Source: G020354085 sp964629975 (lineage in GTDB: Bacteria; Pseudomonadota; Gammaproteobacteria; Acidiferrobacterales; Sulfurifustaceae). From it: 7,408 bases of DNA. The stretch covers positions 1 to 7,408 of the forward strand of contig CAZVUN010000140.1 of assembly GCA_964629975.1 (NCBI GenBank), in the 5' to 3' direction. The notes under the pieces are model-generated. The model saw only the letters and a list, made by a program, of their open reading frames with translations. It made no database searches and was not told the origin of the DNA. Positions 1 to 7,146 of the stretch are shown in pieces; position 1 is the first letter of the stretch; the number at the start of each line of letters is the position of its first letter. The position numbers and the translations under genes were made by a program.

Positions 1-1375
<1,375 letters not shown>

Positions 1376-1383
<8 letters not shown>

Positions 1384-1891
1384 GCGCGCGCGGCAGGTAC
1401 GGCTCGAGCTCGGCAAGCGCGCGACGGTAGACGTCGCGCTTGAAGGCGATGATTTCGTCCAGTGCGCGCCAGTAGTCGATCCAGCGCCACGTATCGAACT
1501 CCGGGTAGCTGGCGGCATCCAATCGCACGTCGGCATCGGTTCCGATCAGCCGCAGCAGATACCAGATCTGCTTCTGACCGCGGAACACCGCGGCCTGGCC
1601 GCGGCCCCCGCGGCGAGCGCCGTGCATGCCGCCGCGCCGGCACAGCTCGGGCGGGATGTCGTAGCGCAACCAGTCACGCGTGCGCGCGAGAATCTCCACG
1701 TGTGCCGCGCTCAGCCCGACTTCCTCGAACAATTCGCGGTACAGGGCCTGTTCCACGCTCTCGTTGCTGTGCACGCCGCCTTGCGGGAACTGCCAGCCGT
1801 CCTGCCCGGCGCGACGGCCCCAGAATACCTGGCCGTCCTGCCGGCACAGTATGATGCCCACGTTGGGCCGATAACCGGATTCGTCTATCAT
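1376..1891 (-). CDS. rppH: RNA pyrophosphohydrolase RppH (Nudix hydrolase)
   Basis: RppH removes pyrophosphate from the 5' triphosphate of mRNAs in the cytoplasm, which triggers RNase E-dependent decay. The 171-residue product begins MIDESGYRPNVGIILC, closely matching the start of the known family. The full Nudix box is present at residues 38-60 (G38, E44, R52-E53, E56-E57, G59), preceded by GWQFPQGG. Other RppH hallmarks follow: TRDWLRYDIP, RGQKQIWYLLRL, PEFDTWRW and FKRDVYRR. I chose the ATG at 1891 because it gives the family N-terminus; a TTG at 1912 would add seven unconserved residues. The protein carries an extra Gly/Arg-rich stretch of about 11 residues (near 86-100) between the RYDIP and GQKQ motifs. 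It is the first gene of a minus-strand pair, overlapping the RND-like gene by eight bases, and is divergent from the HAD gene. Confidence 0.95.
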
Positions 1892-2044
1892 GACGTGCCC
1901 GCCCGTTCTCAAGGCGCTGTCGCTGTAATGATTTTTTCACGATCCCCGCTCATCGGCAACGCATCGCGGCGCCTCGGGCGGCTCGCGTGCCGGCGACAAT
2001 GCGCCGCCCGCCCCGCCCGCGTGCTGCGAGCGAGGTAGGCGACC
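1892..2044. promoter_or_regulatory. Divergent intergenic region between rppH and the HAD phosphatase gene
   Basis: These 153 bases separate two divergent start codons and must hold both promoters. The only A/T-rich patch is at 1926-1938. On the minus strand, TTGCCG (1959-1954), a 17-base spacer and AAAAAT (1936-1931) form a weak sigma70-like candidate for rppH with a leader of about 35 bases. No convincing plus-strand promoter stands out; TAATGAT at 1926-1932 is the best -10-like patch. The element CGGCG at 1991-1995 and CGCCG at 2002-2006 could form a small hairpin in the HAD leader. These assignments are weak. Confidence 0.35.
2032..2035 (+). promoter_or_regulatory. Ribosome binding site of the HAD phosphatase gene
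   Basis: GAGG followed by nine bases and ATG at 2045 is a normal Shine-Dalgarno arrangement. It supports this start, which also places the catalytic DLDNT motif at residues 7-11 as expected for HAD proteins. Confidence 0.7.
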
Positions 2045-2698
2045 ATGGCGCTCGCGCTCTTTGACCTCGACAACACGCTGCTGCGCGGCGACAGCGACCA
2101 TGCCTGGGGCGAGTTCCTGGTCGAGCACGGCCTGGTGGACGGCGAGACCTACCGGCGCGAGAACGAGCGCTACTACGCCGAATACCAGGCCGGCACCCTC
2201 GACATCTTCGAGTTCCTGGCCTTCGCGTTGCGGCCGCTGGCGGCCCATCCGCCGGCCACGCTCGACGCCTGGCATCGCGAGTACATGCGCGAGAAGGTCC
2301 TGCCGATGATCACGCCCAAGGCGCGCGCCCTGGTCGAACGGCATCGCGCGCAGGGCGACACCCTGCTCATCATCACGGCAACCAACCGCTTCGTCACCGC
2401 GCCGATCGCGCGCGAATTCGGCATCGCGCATCTGATCGCGACCGAACCGGAAATGGTCGATGGGCGCTACACCGGGCGCGTGGCGGGTGTGCCGAGCTAC
2501 CGCGAGGGCAAGGTCGAGCGACTGCAGGAATGGTTGCGCGCACACGGTGCGACGCTTGCCGGCAGCCACTTCTACAGCGATTCACACAACGACCTGCCGC
2601 TGCTGCGGCGCGTCACGCATCCGGTGGCGGTCAACCCCGATTCGCAACTGCGCCGCGAGGCCGAGGCACGCGGCTGGCCGATCCTGGCGCTCGACTGA
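2045..2698 (+). CDS. HAD-IB family phosphatase (SerB-like; candidate histidinol-phosphate phosphatase)
   Basis: A 217-residue cytoplasmic hydrolase of the haloacid dehalogenase superfamily, subfamily IB. All four HAD motifs are visible. Motif I is FDLDNTLL, with nucleophile Asp7 and acid/base Asp9. Motif II is LLIITATN near 107-114, with a Thr for phosphate binding. Motif III is Lys156 in YREGKVERL. Motif IV is YSDSHNDLPLL at 177-187, with Asp179 and Asp183 for Mg2+. Residues 14-90 form the helical cap typical of the IB class (DSDHAWGEFLVEHGLVD, then RPLAAHPP). Proteins of this type often neighbour rppH in Gammaproteobacteria. From memory, the Pseudomonas aeruginosa neighbour of rppH (PA0335) was shown to be the histidinol-phosphate phosphatase of histidine synthesis. 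Orthology here is an inference from family and neighbourhood; phosphoserine or another small phosphate ester remains possible. No unusual codon use is apparent. Confidence 0.9.
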   Translation: MALALFDLDNTLLRGDSDHAWGEFLVEHGLVDGETYRRENERYYAEYQAGTLDIFEFLAFALRPLAAHPPATLDAWHREYMREKVLPMITPKARALVERHRAQGDTLLIITATNRFVTAPIAREFGIAHLIATEPEMVDGRYTGRVAGVPSYREGKVERLQEWLRAHGATLAGSHFYSDSHNDLPLLRRVTHPVAVNPDSQLRREAEARGWPILALD

Positions 2699-2712
2699 CG
2701 CACACGTGCGTC
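2697..2712 (+). repeat. Short inverted repeat overlapping the HAD stop codon
   Basis: GACGCAC (2697-2703) and GTGCGTC (2706-2712) are perfectly complementary with two bases between them. An RNA hairpin would need to open one pair at the loop. No T-run follows, so this is not an intrinsic terminator. It may be incidental in G+C-rich DNA. Confidence 0.35.
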
Positions 2713-2721
2713 GGCATCCCG

Positions 2722-2741
2722 CGCGGGCCGGTCTGCCCGCG
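2722..2741 (+). repeat. 7-bp GC-rich inverted repeat just upstream of an extended -10 element
   Basis: CGCGGGC (2722-2728) and GCCCGCG (2735-2741) pair perfectly around a six-base loop, CGGTCT. It ends immediately before the TG of the extended -10 element at 2742-2750. It could be the end-of-transcript hairpin of the HAD gene (without a T-run) or an operator over the promoter. The sequence alone does not decide. Confidence 0.4.
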
Positions 2742-2750
2742 TGCTATACT
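2742..2750 (+). promoter_or_regulatory. Extended -10 promoter for the PAS-GGDEF-EAL gene
   Basis: TGCTATACT contains TG, one base, and TATACT, a five-of-six match to the -10 consensus. No -35-like hexamer lies 16-18 bases upstream (CGCGGG is there), which fits an extended -10 promoter. Transcription would begin near 2757 and leave a leader of about 90 bases before the ATG at 2847. Confidence 0.55.
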
Positions 2751-2846
2751 GCCGGCCGGCGCGCTGCCCCCGGGACATGCGGCCGCGTGGCGCGGCAACG
2801 CGCGACGCCAGATGTCCACCCGCGGGGCACGCCGGCCGTCGCGCCC

Positions 2847-4520
2847 ATGAGCACATCGACCGATACGACTGCACGTCTGCAGGAGCTGGAACACAGCGCC
2901 GCACGCCTGCGCCAGCTGGTCGACGGCATGCAGGAGATCCTGTTCGAGCTCGACACCGAGGGGCGTTTGACGTTTCTCAATCCGGCCTGGAGCGCGCTCA
3001 CCGGTTTCTCCCTGGATGCATCGCTGCACCGGCGTTTCAGCGATTTCCTGCTCGAGCCCGCCGACGCACCGGACTTCGCCCCCGAGCAGCTGCCGCAGCT
3101 GCACGTGCGCCACCGCGAGCTTGCGCTGCGCACCGCAAGCGGTACGACACTGTGGACCAATCTCGCCGCCGAGGCGCAATACGCACCCGGCGGCGAATTC
3201 GTCGGGGTCATCGGCACGCTGAGCGACATTACGCAAAACGTCGAGCTCAACCGGCTGCTCGGCCGTTACCAGGAGGAGCTTTACCAGCTGTCGATCTCCG
3301 ATCCGCTCACCGGGCTCTACAACCGCCGTCACTTCGACGCACAGCTCGAGGCGATCCTCTCCGATCACCTCATGCAGCAACGACCGGTGTGCCTGCTGCT
3401 CATCGATCTGGACGGCTTCAAGTTCATCAACGACACCTACGGGCACCTGTTCGGGGACGAGGTGCTGCGCGCCACCGCCGAGCTGCTGCGCCAGCAGGTT
3501 CGCCGCCACGACTACGTCGCGCGCCTCGGCGGTGATGAGTTCGCCATGGTGCTGAAGAACACGAACCTGGAAAACGCCACACGCATCGCACGCAAGCTGC
3601 ATGCGGCATTGCACGAGACGCGCGTGGCGCTGCCGGTCGGATCCATCCAGCTGCAGGCGAGTATCGGCGTGGCCGAGGCCCCGACGCACGGGCAGCGGGC
3701 GCGCGACCTCGTGAGCGCCGCGGACGTCGCCCTGTACCAAAGCAAGCGCCACGGCCGCAACCGAGTCGAGGTGCTGTCGCCGGACGCGAGTCAGGCGATG
3801 ATGTCGATCTTCAGCCAGGGCTTTCAGCTGCGCAACGCGCTGCAACAGGGCCACATCCAGCCGGCCTTGCAGCCGATCTACGACATGCTGGACGGGCGGG
3901 CGGTGGCCTACGAGGTGCTGGCGCGCATGCAGGTCGACGGCACGCTGGTACCGGCCAAGGACTTCATCGCCGTTGCCGAGGAGCTCGGACTGACGCGCGA
4001 CGTCGACCTGCACATCATCGCGCAGGCGCTGGCGCGCACCGCGCGCGACCAGGCACTGTTCCTCAACGTCGACATCTCGTCGTTCAACGACCGGGACTTC
4101 GTGCGCGATCTGCAGTTGCTGCTGGCGCCGGCCTGCGCCGAGGGCCGCGACATCACCATCGAATTCACCGAGCGCGAGGCGATCCCGTTGAGCGACACCT
4201 TCCACGAGGACATCCGGGTGCTGCGCGCGCTCGGCTGCCGCATCGCGCTCGACGATTTCGGCAGCGGCTATTCGACCTACTACATGCTCAACGAGCTGCG
4301 CCCCGACTACCTCAAGATCGAGGGCGGCTTCGTGCGTGGCATGCTGAAGAACGAGTCGGATCGCAAGATTGTCGCCCACATTCACGAGCTGGCGCAGTCG
4401 TTTGGCGCCAAGACCATCGCCGAGTGCGTCGAGAATGCCGCCACCGAAGCGGCCCTGCGCAAGATCGGCATTCGCAATGCGCAGGGCCTTTATTATGGTG
4501 AGCCGTCGCTGTGCAGCTGA
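2847..4520 (+). CDS. PAS-GGDEF-EAL bifunctional cyclic-di-GMP synthase/phosphodiesterase
   Basis: The 557-residue protein has no membrane segment, so it should be cytoplasmic. A PAS domain spans about 20-131 (GRLTFLNPAWSALTGF; VIGTLSDIT at its end) and a short helical linker joins it to GGDEF. The GGDEF domain (about 148-312) has SDPLTGLYNRRHF, IDLDGFKFINDTYGH and an intact GGDEF at 228-232. An RxxD inhibitory site (R219, D222) sits exactly five residues before it. The EAL domain (about 325-557) keeps the expected metal and catalytic residues: Glu356 in EVLAR (ExLxR form), Asn407, Glu439, Asp469-Asp470 in DDFGSGYS, Lys490, Glu526 and Gln546 in AQGLYY. Both c-di-GMP synthesis from GTP and hydrolysis to pGpG are therefore possible, with PAS sensing tuning the balance. 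The ATG at 2847 was chosen because the PAS domain begins soon after and the frame upstream overlaps the HAD gene; its ribosome binding site is poor. Ligand and target process are unknown. Confidence 0.93.
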   Translation: MSTSTDTTARLQELEHSAARLRQLVDGMQEILFELDTEGRLTFLNPAWSALTGFSLDASLHRRFSDFLLEPADAPDFAPEQLPQLHVRHRELALRTASGTTLWTNLAAEAQYAPGGEFVGVIGTLSDITQNVELNRLLGRYQEELYQLSISDPLTGLYNRRHFDAQLEAILSDHLMQQRPVCLLLIDLDGFKFINDTYGHLFGDEVLRATAELLRQQVRRHDYVARLGGDEFAMVLKNTNLENATRIARKLHAALHETRVALPVGSIQLQASIGVAEAPTHGQRARDLVSAADVALYQSKRHGRNRVEVLSPDASQAMMSIFSQGFQLRNALQQGHIQPALQPIYDMLDGRAVAYEVLARMQVDGTLVPAKDFIAVAEELGLTRDVDLHIIAQALARTARDQALFLNVDISSFNDRDFVRDLQLLLAPACAEGRDITIEFTEREAIPLSDTFHEDIRVLRALGCRIALDDFGSGYSTYYMLNELRPDYLKIEGGFVRGMLKNESDRKIVAHIHELAQSFGAKTIAECVENAATEAALRKIGIRNAQGLYYGEPSLCS

Positions 4521-4686
4521 GCGGCCGCCCCTGGATTGCGCCTCGATCAACGACGCGAATCTTCAGATGCAGCAATCCCGATGGAAGCGGCACGATTTTT
4601 CCGAAGAATATGCGCCGGGCGCGGCCCGCTCGCGTGGCGGCGCCCGCTTCACATCACTCATCTACGTCGATAAAGGAAATTTGCAC
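4521..4686. other. Intergenic region between the GGDEF-EAL and lipoprotein genes
   Basis: These 166 bases hold no credible gene. No intrinsic terminator follows the GGDEF-EAL gene, and no promoter clearly fits the lipoprotein gene, so read-through co-transcription is possible. A 7-bp inverted repeat, CGGGCGC (4616-4622) and GCGCCCG (4640-4646), lies in a G+C-rich patch and may be incidental. Confidence 0.5.
4672..4677 (+). promoter_or_regulatory. Ribosome binding site of the small lipoprotein gene
   Basis: AAAGGA followed by nine bases and ATG at 4687 is a good Shine-Dalgarno signal. It decides the start over upstream in-frame ATGs that overlap the GGDEF-EAL gene. Confidence 0.75.
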
Positions 4687-4860
4687 ATGAAGAAGTTCGC
4701 GATCTTGCTTGCCGCCGTGCTCGGTCTTGCCCTCGGCGCGACCGCCTGCCAGAAGAAGGAAGAGAAGCCGGCCGCGGCACCGGCCGCGCCGGCCGGTGAG
4801 GCCGCCAAGCCGGCGGAAGGCGCCGCACCCGCGGCGCCGGCGGCTCCCGAGAAGAAGTAA
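4687..4860 (+). CDS. Small Ala/Pro/Lys-rich lipoprotein, function unknown
   Basis: A 57-residue product. The N-terminus MKKFAILLAAVLGLALGATAC is a typical lipoprotein signal: two lysines, a hydrophobic core, and a lipobox-like ATAC with the cysteine at 21. Ala rather than Leu at -3 is slightly unusual. The residue after Cys is Gln, not Asp, so by the E. coli sorting rule the mature 37-residue protein would go to the outer membrane. The mature part is low-complexity: QKKEEK, then Ala/Pro/Glu/Lys repeats (PAAAPAAPAGEAAKPAEGAAPAAPAAP) ending in EKK. Such a chain is probably disordered and could be a periplasmic tether or stress-related small lipoprotein; I do not recognise a family. A good ribosome binding site upstream and a strong terminator downstream support a real gene. 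Confidence 0.8.
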   Translation: MKKFAILLAAVLGLALGATACQKKEEKPAAAPAAPAGEAAKPAEGAAPAAPAAPEKK

Positions 4861-4885
4861 GCACCATCGCCGCAGCGATGCGGAC

Positions 4886-4923
4886 GGCCGACCTGCGCAA
4901 GCGGGTCGGTCTTTTTTGTTTTT
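4886..4923 (+). terminator. Strong intrinsic (Rho-independent) terminator after the lipoprotein gene
   Basis: An 11-bp stem (4886-4896 with 4901-4911, including two G-U wobbles) closes a GCAA tetraloop and is followed by six T, one G and five T (4912-4923). A weaker hairpin, CATCGC/GCGATG around CGCA (4865-4880), lies just upstream. This ends the lipoprotein transcript and insulates the B12 uptake unit. Confidence 0.93.
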
Positions 4924-4951
4924 CCGATTGCCGAAGGCGCGCACCGACGCA

Positions 4952-5001
4952 CGCGCGCCATGCGTTGACACATGCGCGCTGCCTGCCTACCATGGCGCGC
5001 G
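4952..5001 (+). repeat. 11-bp perfect inverted repeat bracketing the btuB promoter (possible operator)
   Basis: CGCGCGCCATG (4952-4962) and CATGGCGCGCG (4991-5001) are exact reverse complements separated by 28 bases. The -35 hexamer lies in the spacer and the right arm covers the last half of the -10 hexamer. Arm centres are 39 bp apart, close to four helical turns. A related third copy, CATGCGCGC, is at 4971-4979. An operator role is inferred; chance in a G+C-rich stretch is not excluded. Confidence 0.5.
4965..4993 (+). promoter_or_regulatory. Sigma70-type promoter of the riboswitch-btuB unit
   Basis: A perfect -35 hexamer TTGACA (4965-4970), a 17-base spacer and TACCAT (4988-4993, four of six consensus bases) form a good promoter. 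It lies just downstream of the terminator and just upstream of the riboswitch. Transcription should begin near 5000. Confidence 0.75.
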
Positions 5002-5014
5002 AGCTGCAAAGCTC
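5001..5014 (+). ncRNA. 5'-terminal hairpin of the btuB leader RNA
   Basis: GAGCT (5001-5005) and AGCTC (5010-5014) pair around a GCAA (GNRA) tetraloop. With transcription starting near 5000 this would form the extreme 5' end of the mRNA and could protect it from decay or help the riboswitch fold. Confidence 0.5.
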
Positions 5015-5018
5015 ACCT

Positions 5019-5220
5019 GCTTCAGGTGTTCCAAGGACAGTCGTCCGCGGAATGAAACGGGAAGCCGGTGCGTTCGCGTAACGCGCGAACCATTCCGGCG
5101 CTGCCCCCGCAACGGTAAGCGAGCCGGGCGAATCACGAGGTCACTGCGTCGACCAGCGACGCGGGAAGACGATTCGCCGATCGGTACGATCACTCGCAAG
5201 CCCGGAGACCGGCCTGAAGC
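5019..5220 (+). promoter_or_regulatory. Cobalamin (B12) riboswitch aptamer
   Basis: The conserved aptamer sequences appear in order: AATGAAACGGGAAGCCGGTG (5051-5070), CTGCCCCCGCAACGGTAAGC (5101-5120), CACTG followed by a hairpin and GGGAAGAC (5143-5170), and the B12 box AGCCCGGAGACCGGCCTG (5199-5216). Helices visible by complementarity: P1 GCTTCAGG/CCTGAAGC (5019-5026 with 5213-5220), GCCGG/CCGGC (5064-5068 with 5095-5099), GTTCGCG/CGCGAAC (5072-5078 with 5084-5090), GGCGAATC/GATTCGCC (5127-5134 with 5171-5178) and GCGTCG/CGACGC (5146-5151 with 5157-5162). A small hairpin, ACACC/GGTGT (5222-5234), follows P1. When bound to a cobalamin the RNA should reduce expression of the downstream btuB and tonB-like genes. 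Confidence 0.96.
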
Positions 5221-5270
5221 CACACCCACGGTGTCGCGGAGGGCGATCACACGGCGCTGGTTCGGGCCTG

Positions 5271-5330
5271 TTTCCTCCTTCTGCTGACCCACAACAGTCG
5301 GCCGCGCGGGTGAGCGCGACCGGAGGAGGA
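5271..5330 (+). promoter_or_regulatory. Putative expression platform: anti-Shine-Dalgarno and btuB ribosome binding site
   Basis: The btuB Shine-Dalgarno sequence GGAGGAGG (5322-5329) lies five bases before ATG 5335. TCCTCC at 5273-5278 can pair with GGAGGA at 5322-5327 or 5325-5330, and ACCC (5287-5290) can pair with GGGT (5308-5311) inside the loop. No T-run follows any hairpin here, so control looks translational rather than by termination, as is usual for proteobacterial btuB riboswitches. The exact switching fold is inferred. Confidence 0.6.
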
Positions 5331-5334
5331 CGAC

Positions 5335-7146
5335 ATGACACCCCGCGTGGCTCTTGCCACTTTCCTGCTCGCACACGCCGCGGCGGCGGCGGTGCAGGCC
5401 GAACCGCTGCCCGACAACGCCATCGTCGTTACCGCGACGCGCACGCCGCAAACCGCCGACGACACGCTCGCCTCCGTGACCGTGCTCACGCGCGAGGACA
5501 TCGCCCGCCAGCAGCCGCAGGATCTGTTCGAGCTGCTGCGCGTGCAGGCCGGTGTCGACCTGACGCGCGCGGGCGGCGCCGGTGGCAATACCAGCCTGTT
5601 CCTGCGCGGCACCAACTCCAACCACGTGCTGGTGCTGATCGACGGGGTGCGCGCCGCGTCGGCCACCACTGGCGCCTTTGACTGGCGCAGCCTGCCGATC
5701 TCGCAGATCGAGCGCGTCGAGATCGTGCGCGGCCCGCGTGCCGTCCTGTACGGATCGGATGCCATCGGCGGCGTGATCCAGATCTTCACGCGCCGTCCGC
5801 AGGGCACGGAGGCCGCCGTCGCCGCCGGCAGTTACGCCACCTACCAGATCGAGGGCGGCTGGGGCGGCGGCGAGGCAGTCAAGGCCAGTGCCTACGCCAA
5901 CGCCGCCACCCGTCGCGGCTTCTCCGCGCAGAACGAGCGCGGCTTCTCCTACGATCCCGATGACGATGGCTATGACACGCGCAGTCTGTCAGCGGCGGTC
6001 GCGACCGCGCTGTCCGCCCGCACCGACATCGAGCTGCGCGCCTGGCACAACACGGGCAAGGTCGACTTCGATCAGGGCACGAGCGACACGCTGAACAGCA
6101 CCGTCAACGCGCGCCTGCGCCAGCAGGCCAGCCGTGCCTGGACGCATACGCTCGCGCTCGGCTATGCGCAGGACGACCTCGACACCCAATCGGCGTTCCC
6201 GTCGCAGTTCACCACCGACCGCTACACGGCCGACTGGCAGCACGATGTCGCGCTCGGCGCCGCCGGTGCGCTCACGGCCGGCCTCACCTATGTGTCCGAG
6301 GCCGCGCGCAACGTCGACACCTTCACGGACACGACGGTCTACGATCGCCGCACGCACAACGCCGGGGTGTACGCGCTGTGGCAGGCGCGCTGGCGCGACA
6401 TCGACGTGCAGGCCGGTGCGCGCGGCGACGACTACAGCAGCTTCGGCACGCACGGCAGCGGCAGCCTGGCGCTCGGTACGGACGTCAGTGCCAGCACGCG
6501 CCTGTGGCTTTCCTACGGCAGCGCCTTTCGCGCACCCAACGCCAATGAGCTCTACTCGCCGGGCTTCGGCGGGTTTTACGCCGGCAATCCGGACCTCGGG
6601 CCGGAGCGCTCGCGCAGCGCCGAGCTCGGGCTGGCGCTCAAACCCTCCGCCCACGAGCGCCTCACGGTCAACGTGTTCAACACGCAGATCGACGACCTGA
6701 TCGTGTTCCAGGGCAGCAACTTCCAGGCGATCAACCTCGAGGCCGCGAGCGTCACCGGCGTCGAGCTGGGCTATGAGCTGCGCCTCGATCGCTGGCGGCA
6801 CCAGGCCAGTCTCACCGCCCAGCGCGCGCGCAACGACGTCGACCACAGCGCCCTGCTGTACCGGCCCGACCAAAAGGCAACCTATGCCGTGCACCGGCAG
6901 CTCGCCGCCGGATCAGTGGGTGCCGAGTGGCAGCTGGTGTCGGAACGCATCGGCCTGAGCGAGCGCCTGCCGGGCTACGGGCTTGTCAGTCTCGCGGCGC
7001 GGTTGGCGTTGGCGAAACAGTGGTTCCTGGAAGGCCGGCTCGAGAACCTGTTCGACAAGGACTACGAGCTCATCGAGGGCTTCAACACCCCGGGCCGCTC
7101 GCTGTTCGTAGCGCTGCGCTATGTGGCGGATGCCCCTGCCCCGTAG
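5335..7146 (+). CDS. btuB: BtuB, TonB-dependent outer-membrane vitamin B12 receptor
   Basis: BtuB carries cobalamins across the outer membrane with energy passed from TonB. The 603-residue protein matches the usual BtuB size. It has a signal peptide (residues 1-22, cleavage after AVQA) and a TonB box region AIVVTATRTPQ (29-39). The plug domain shows SVTVLTREDIARQQPQDLFE, LLRVQAGVDL, LFLRGTNSNHVLVLIDGVR, and IERVEIVRGPRAVLYGSDAIGGVIQIFTRR ends it near 150. The 22-strand barrel follows (for example WLSYGSAFRAPNANELYSPG and NPDLGPERSRSAELG), ending with NLFDKDYELIEGFNTPGRSL. The upstream cobalamin riboswitch makes the B12 assignment strong. An odd feature is a seven-residue tail, VADAPAP, after Tyr596; outer-membrane barrels usually end at an aromatic residue. 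The tail is encoded where the next gene's start overlaps. Confidence 0.95.
   Translation: MTPRVALATFLLAHAAAAAVQAEPLPDNAIVVTATRTPQTADDTLASVTVLTREDIARQQPQDLFELLRVQAGVDLTRAGGAGGNTSLFLRGTNSNHVLVLIDGVRAASATTGAFDWRSLPISQIERVEIVRGPRAVLYGSDAIGGVIQIFTRRPQGTEAAVAAGSYATYQIEGGWGGGEAVKASAYANAATRRGFSAQNERGFSYDPDDDGYDTRSLSAAVATALSARTDIELRAWHNTGKVDFDQGTSDTLNSTVNARLRQQASRAWTHTLALGYAQDDLDTQSAFPSQFTTDRYTADWQHDVALGAAGALTAGLTYVSEAARNVDTFTDTTVYDRRTHNAGVYALWQARWRDIDVQAGARGDDYSSFGTHGSGSLALGTDVSASTRLWLSYGSAFRAPNANELYSPGFGGFYAGNPDLGPERSRSAELGLALKPSAHERLTVNVFNTQIDDLIVFQGSNFQAINLEAASVTGVELGYELRLDRWRHQASLTAQRARNDVDHSALLYRPDQKATYAVHRQLAAGSVGAEWQLVSERIGLSERLPGYGLVSLAARLALAKQWFLEGRLENLFDKDYELIEGFNTPGRSLFVALRYVADAPAP

Noticed and set aside
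1892..1912. TTG start adding seven residues to RppH
   Set aside because: The family N-terminus begins at the ATG at 1891 (MIDESGYRPN); the extra residues are not conserved.
2460..2846. N-terminal extension of the GGDEF-EAL protein into the HAD gene
   Set aside because: The frame is open back to 2460, but that stretch overlaps the HAD coding region, is Arg/Ala-rich without motifs, and lies upstream of the candidate promoter.
2631..4550. 639-codon minus-strand open frame opposite the GGDEF-EAL gene
   Set aside because: Although long, it has no recognisable motif and exactly mirrors a gene with full GGDEF and EAL signatures. Long antisense frames are expected at this G+C content.
5989..6894. 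301-codon minus-strand open frame opposite btuB
   Set aside because: It lies antisense to the BtuB barrel, has no family features and no ribosome binding site; treated as a shadow.
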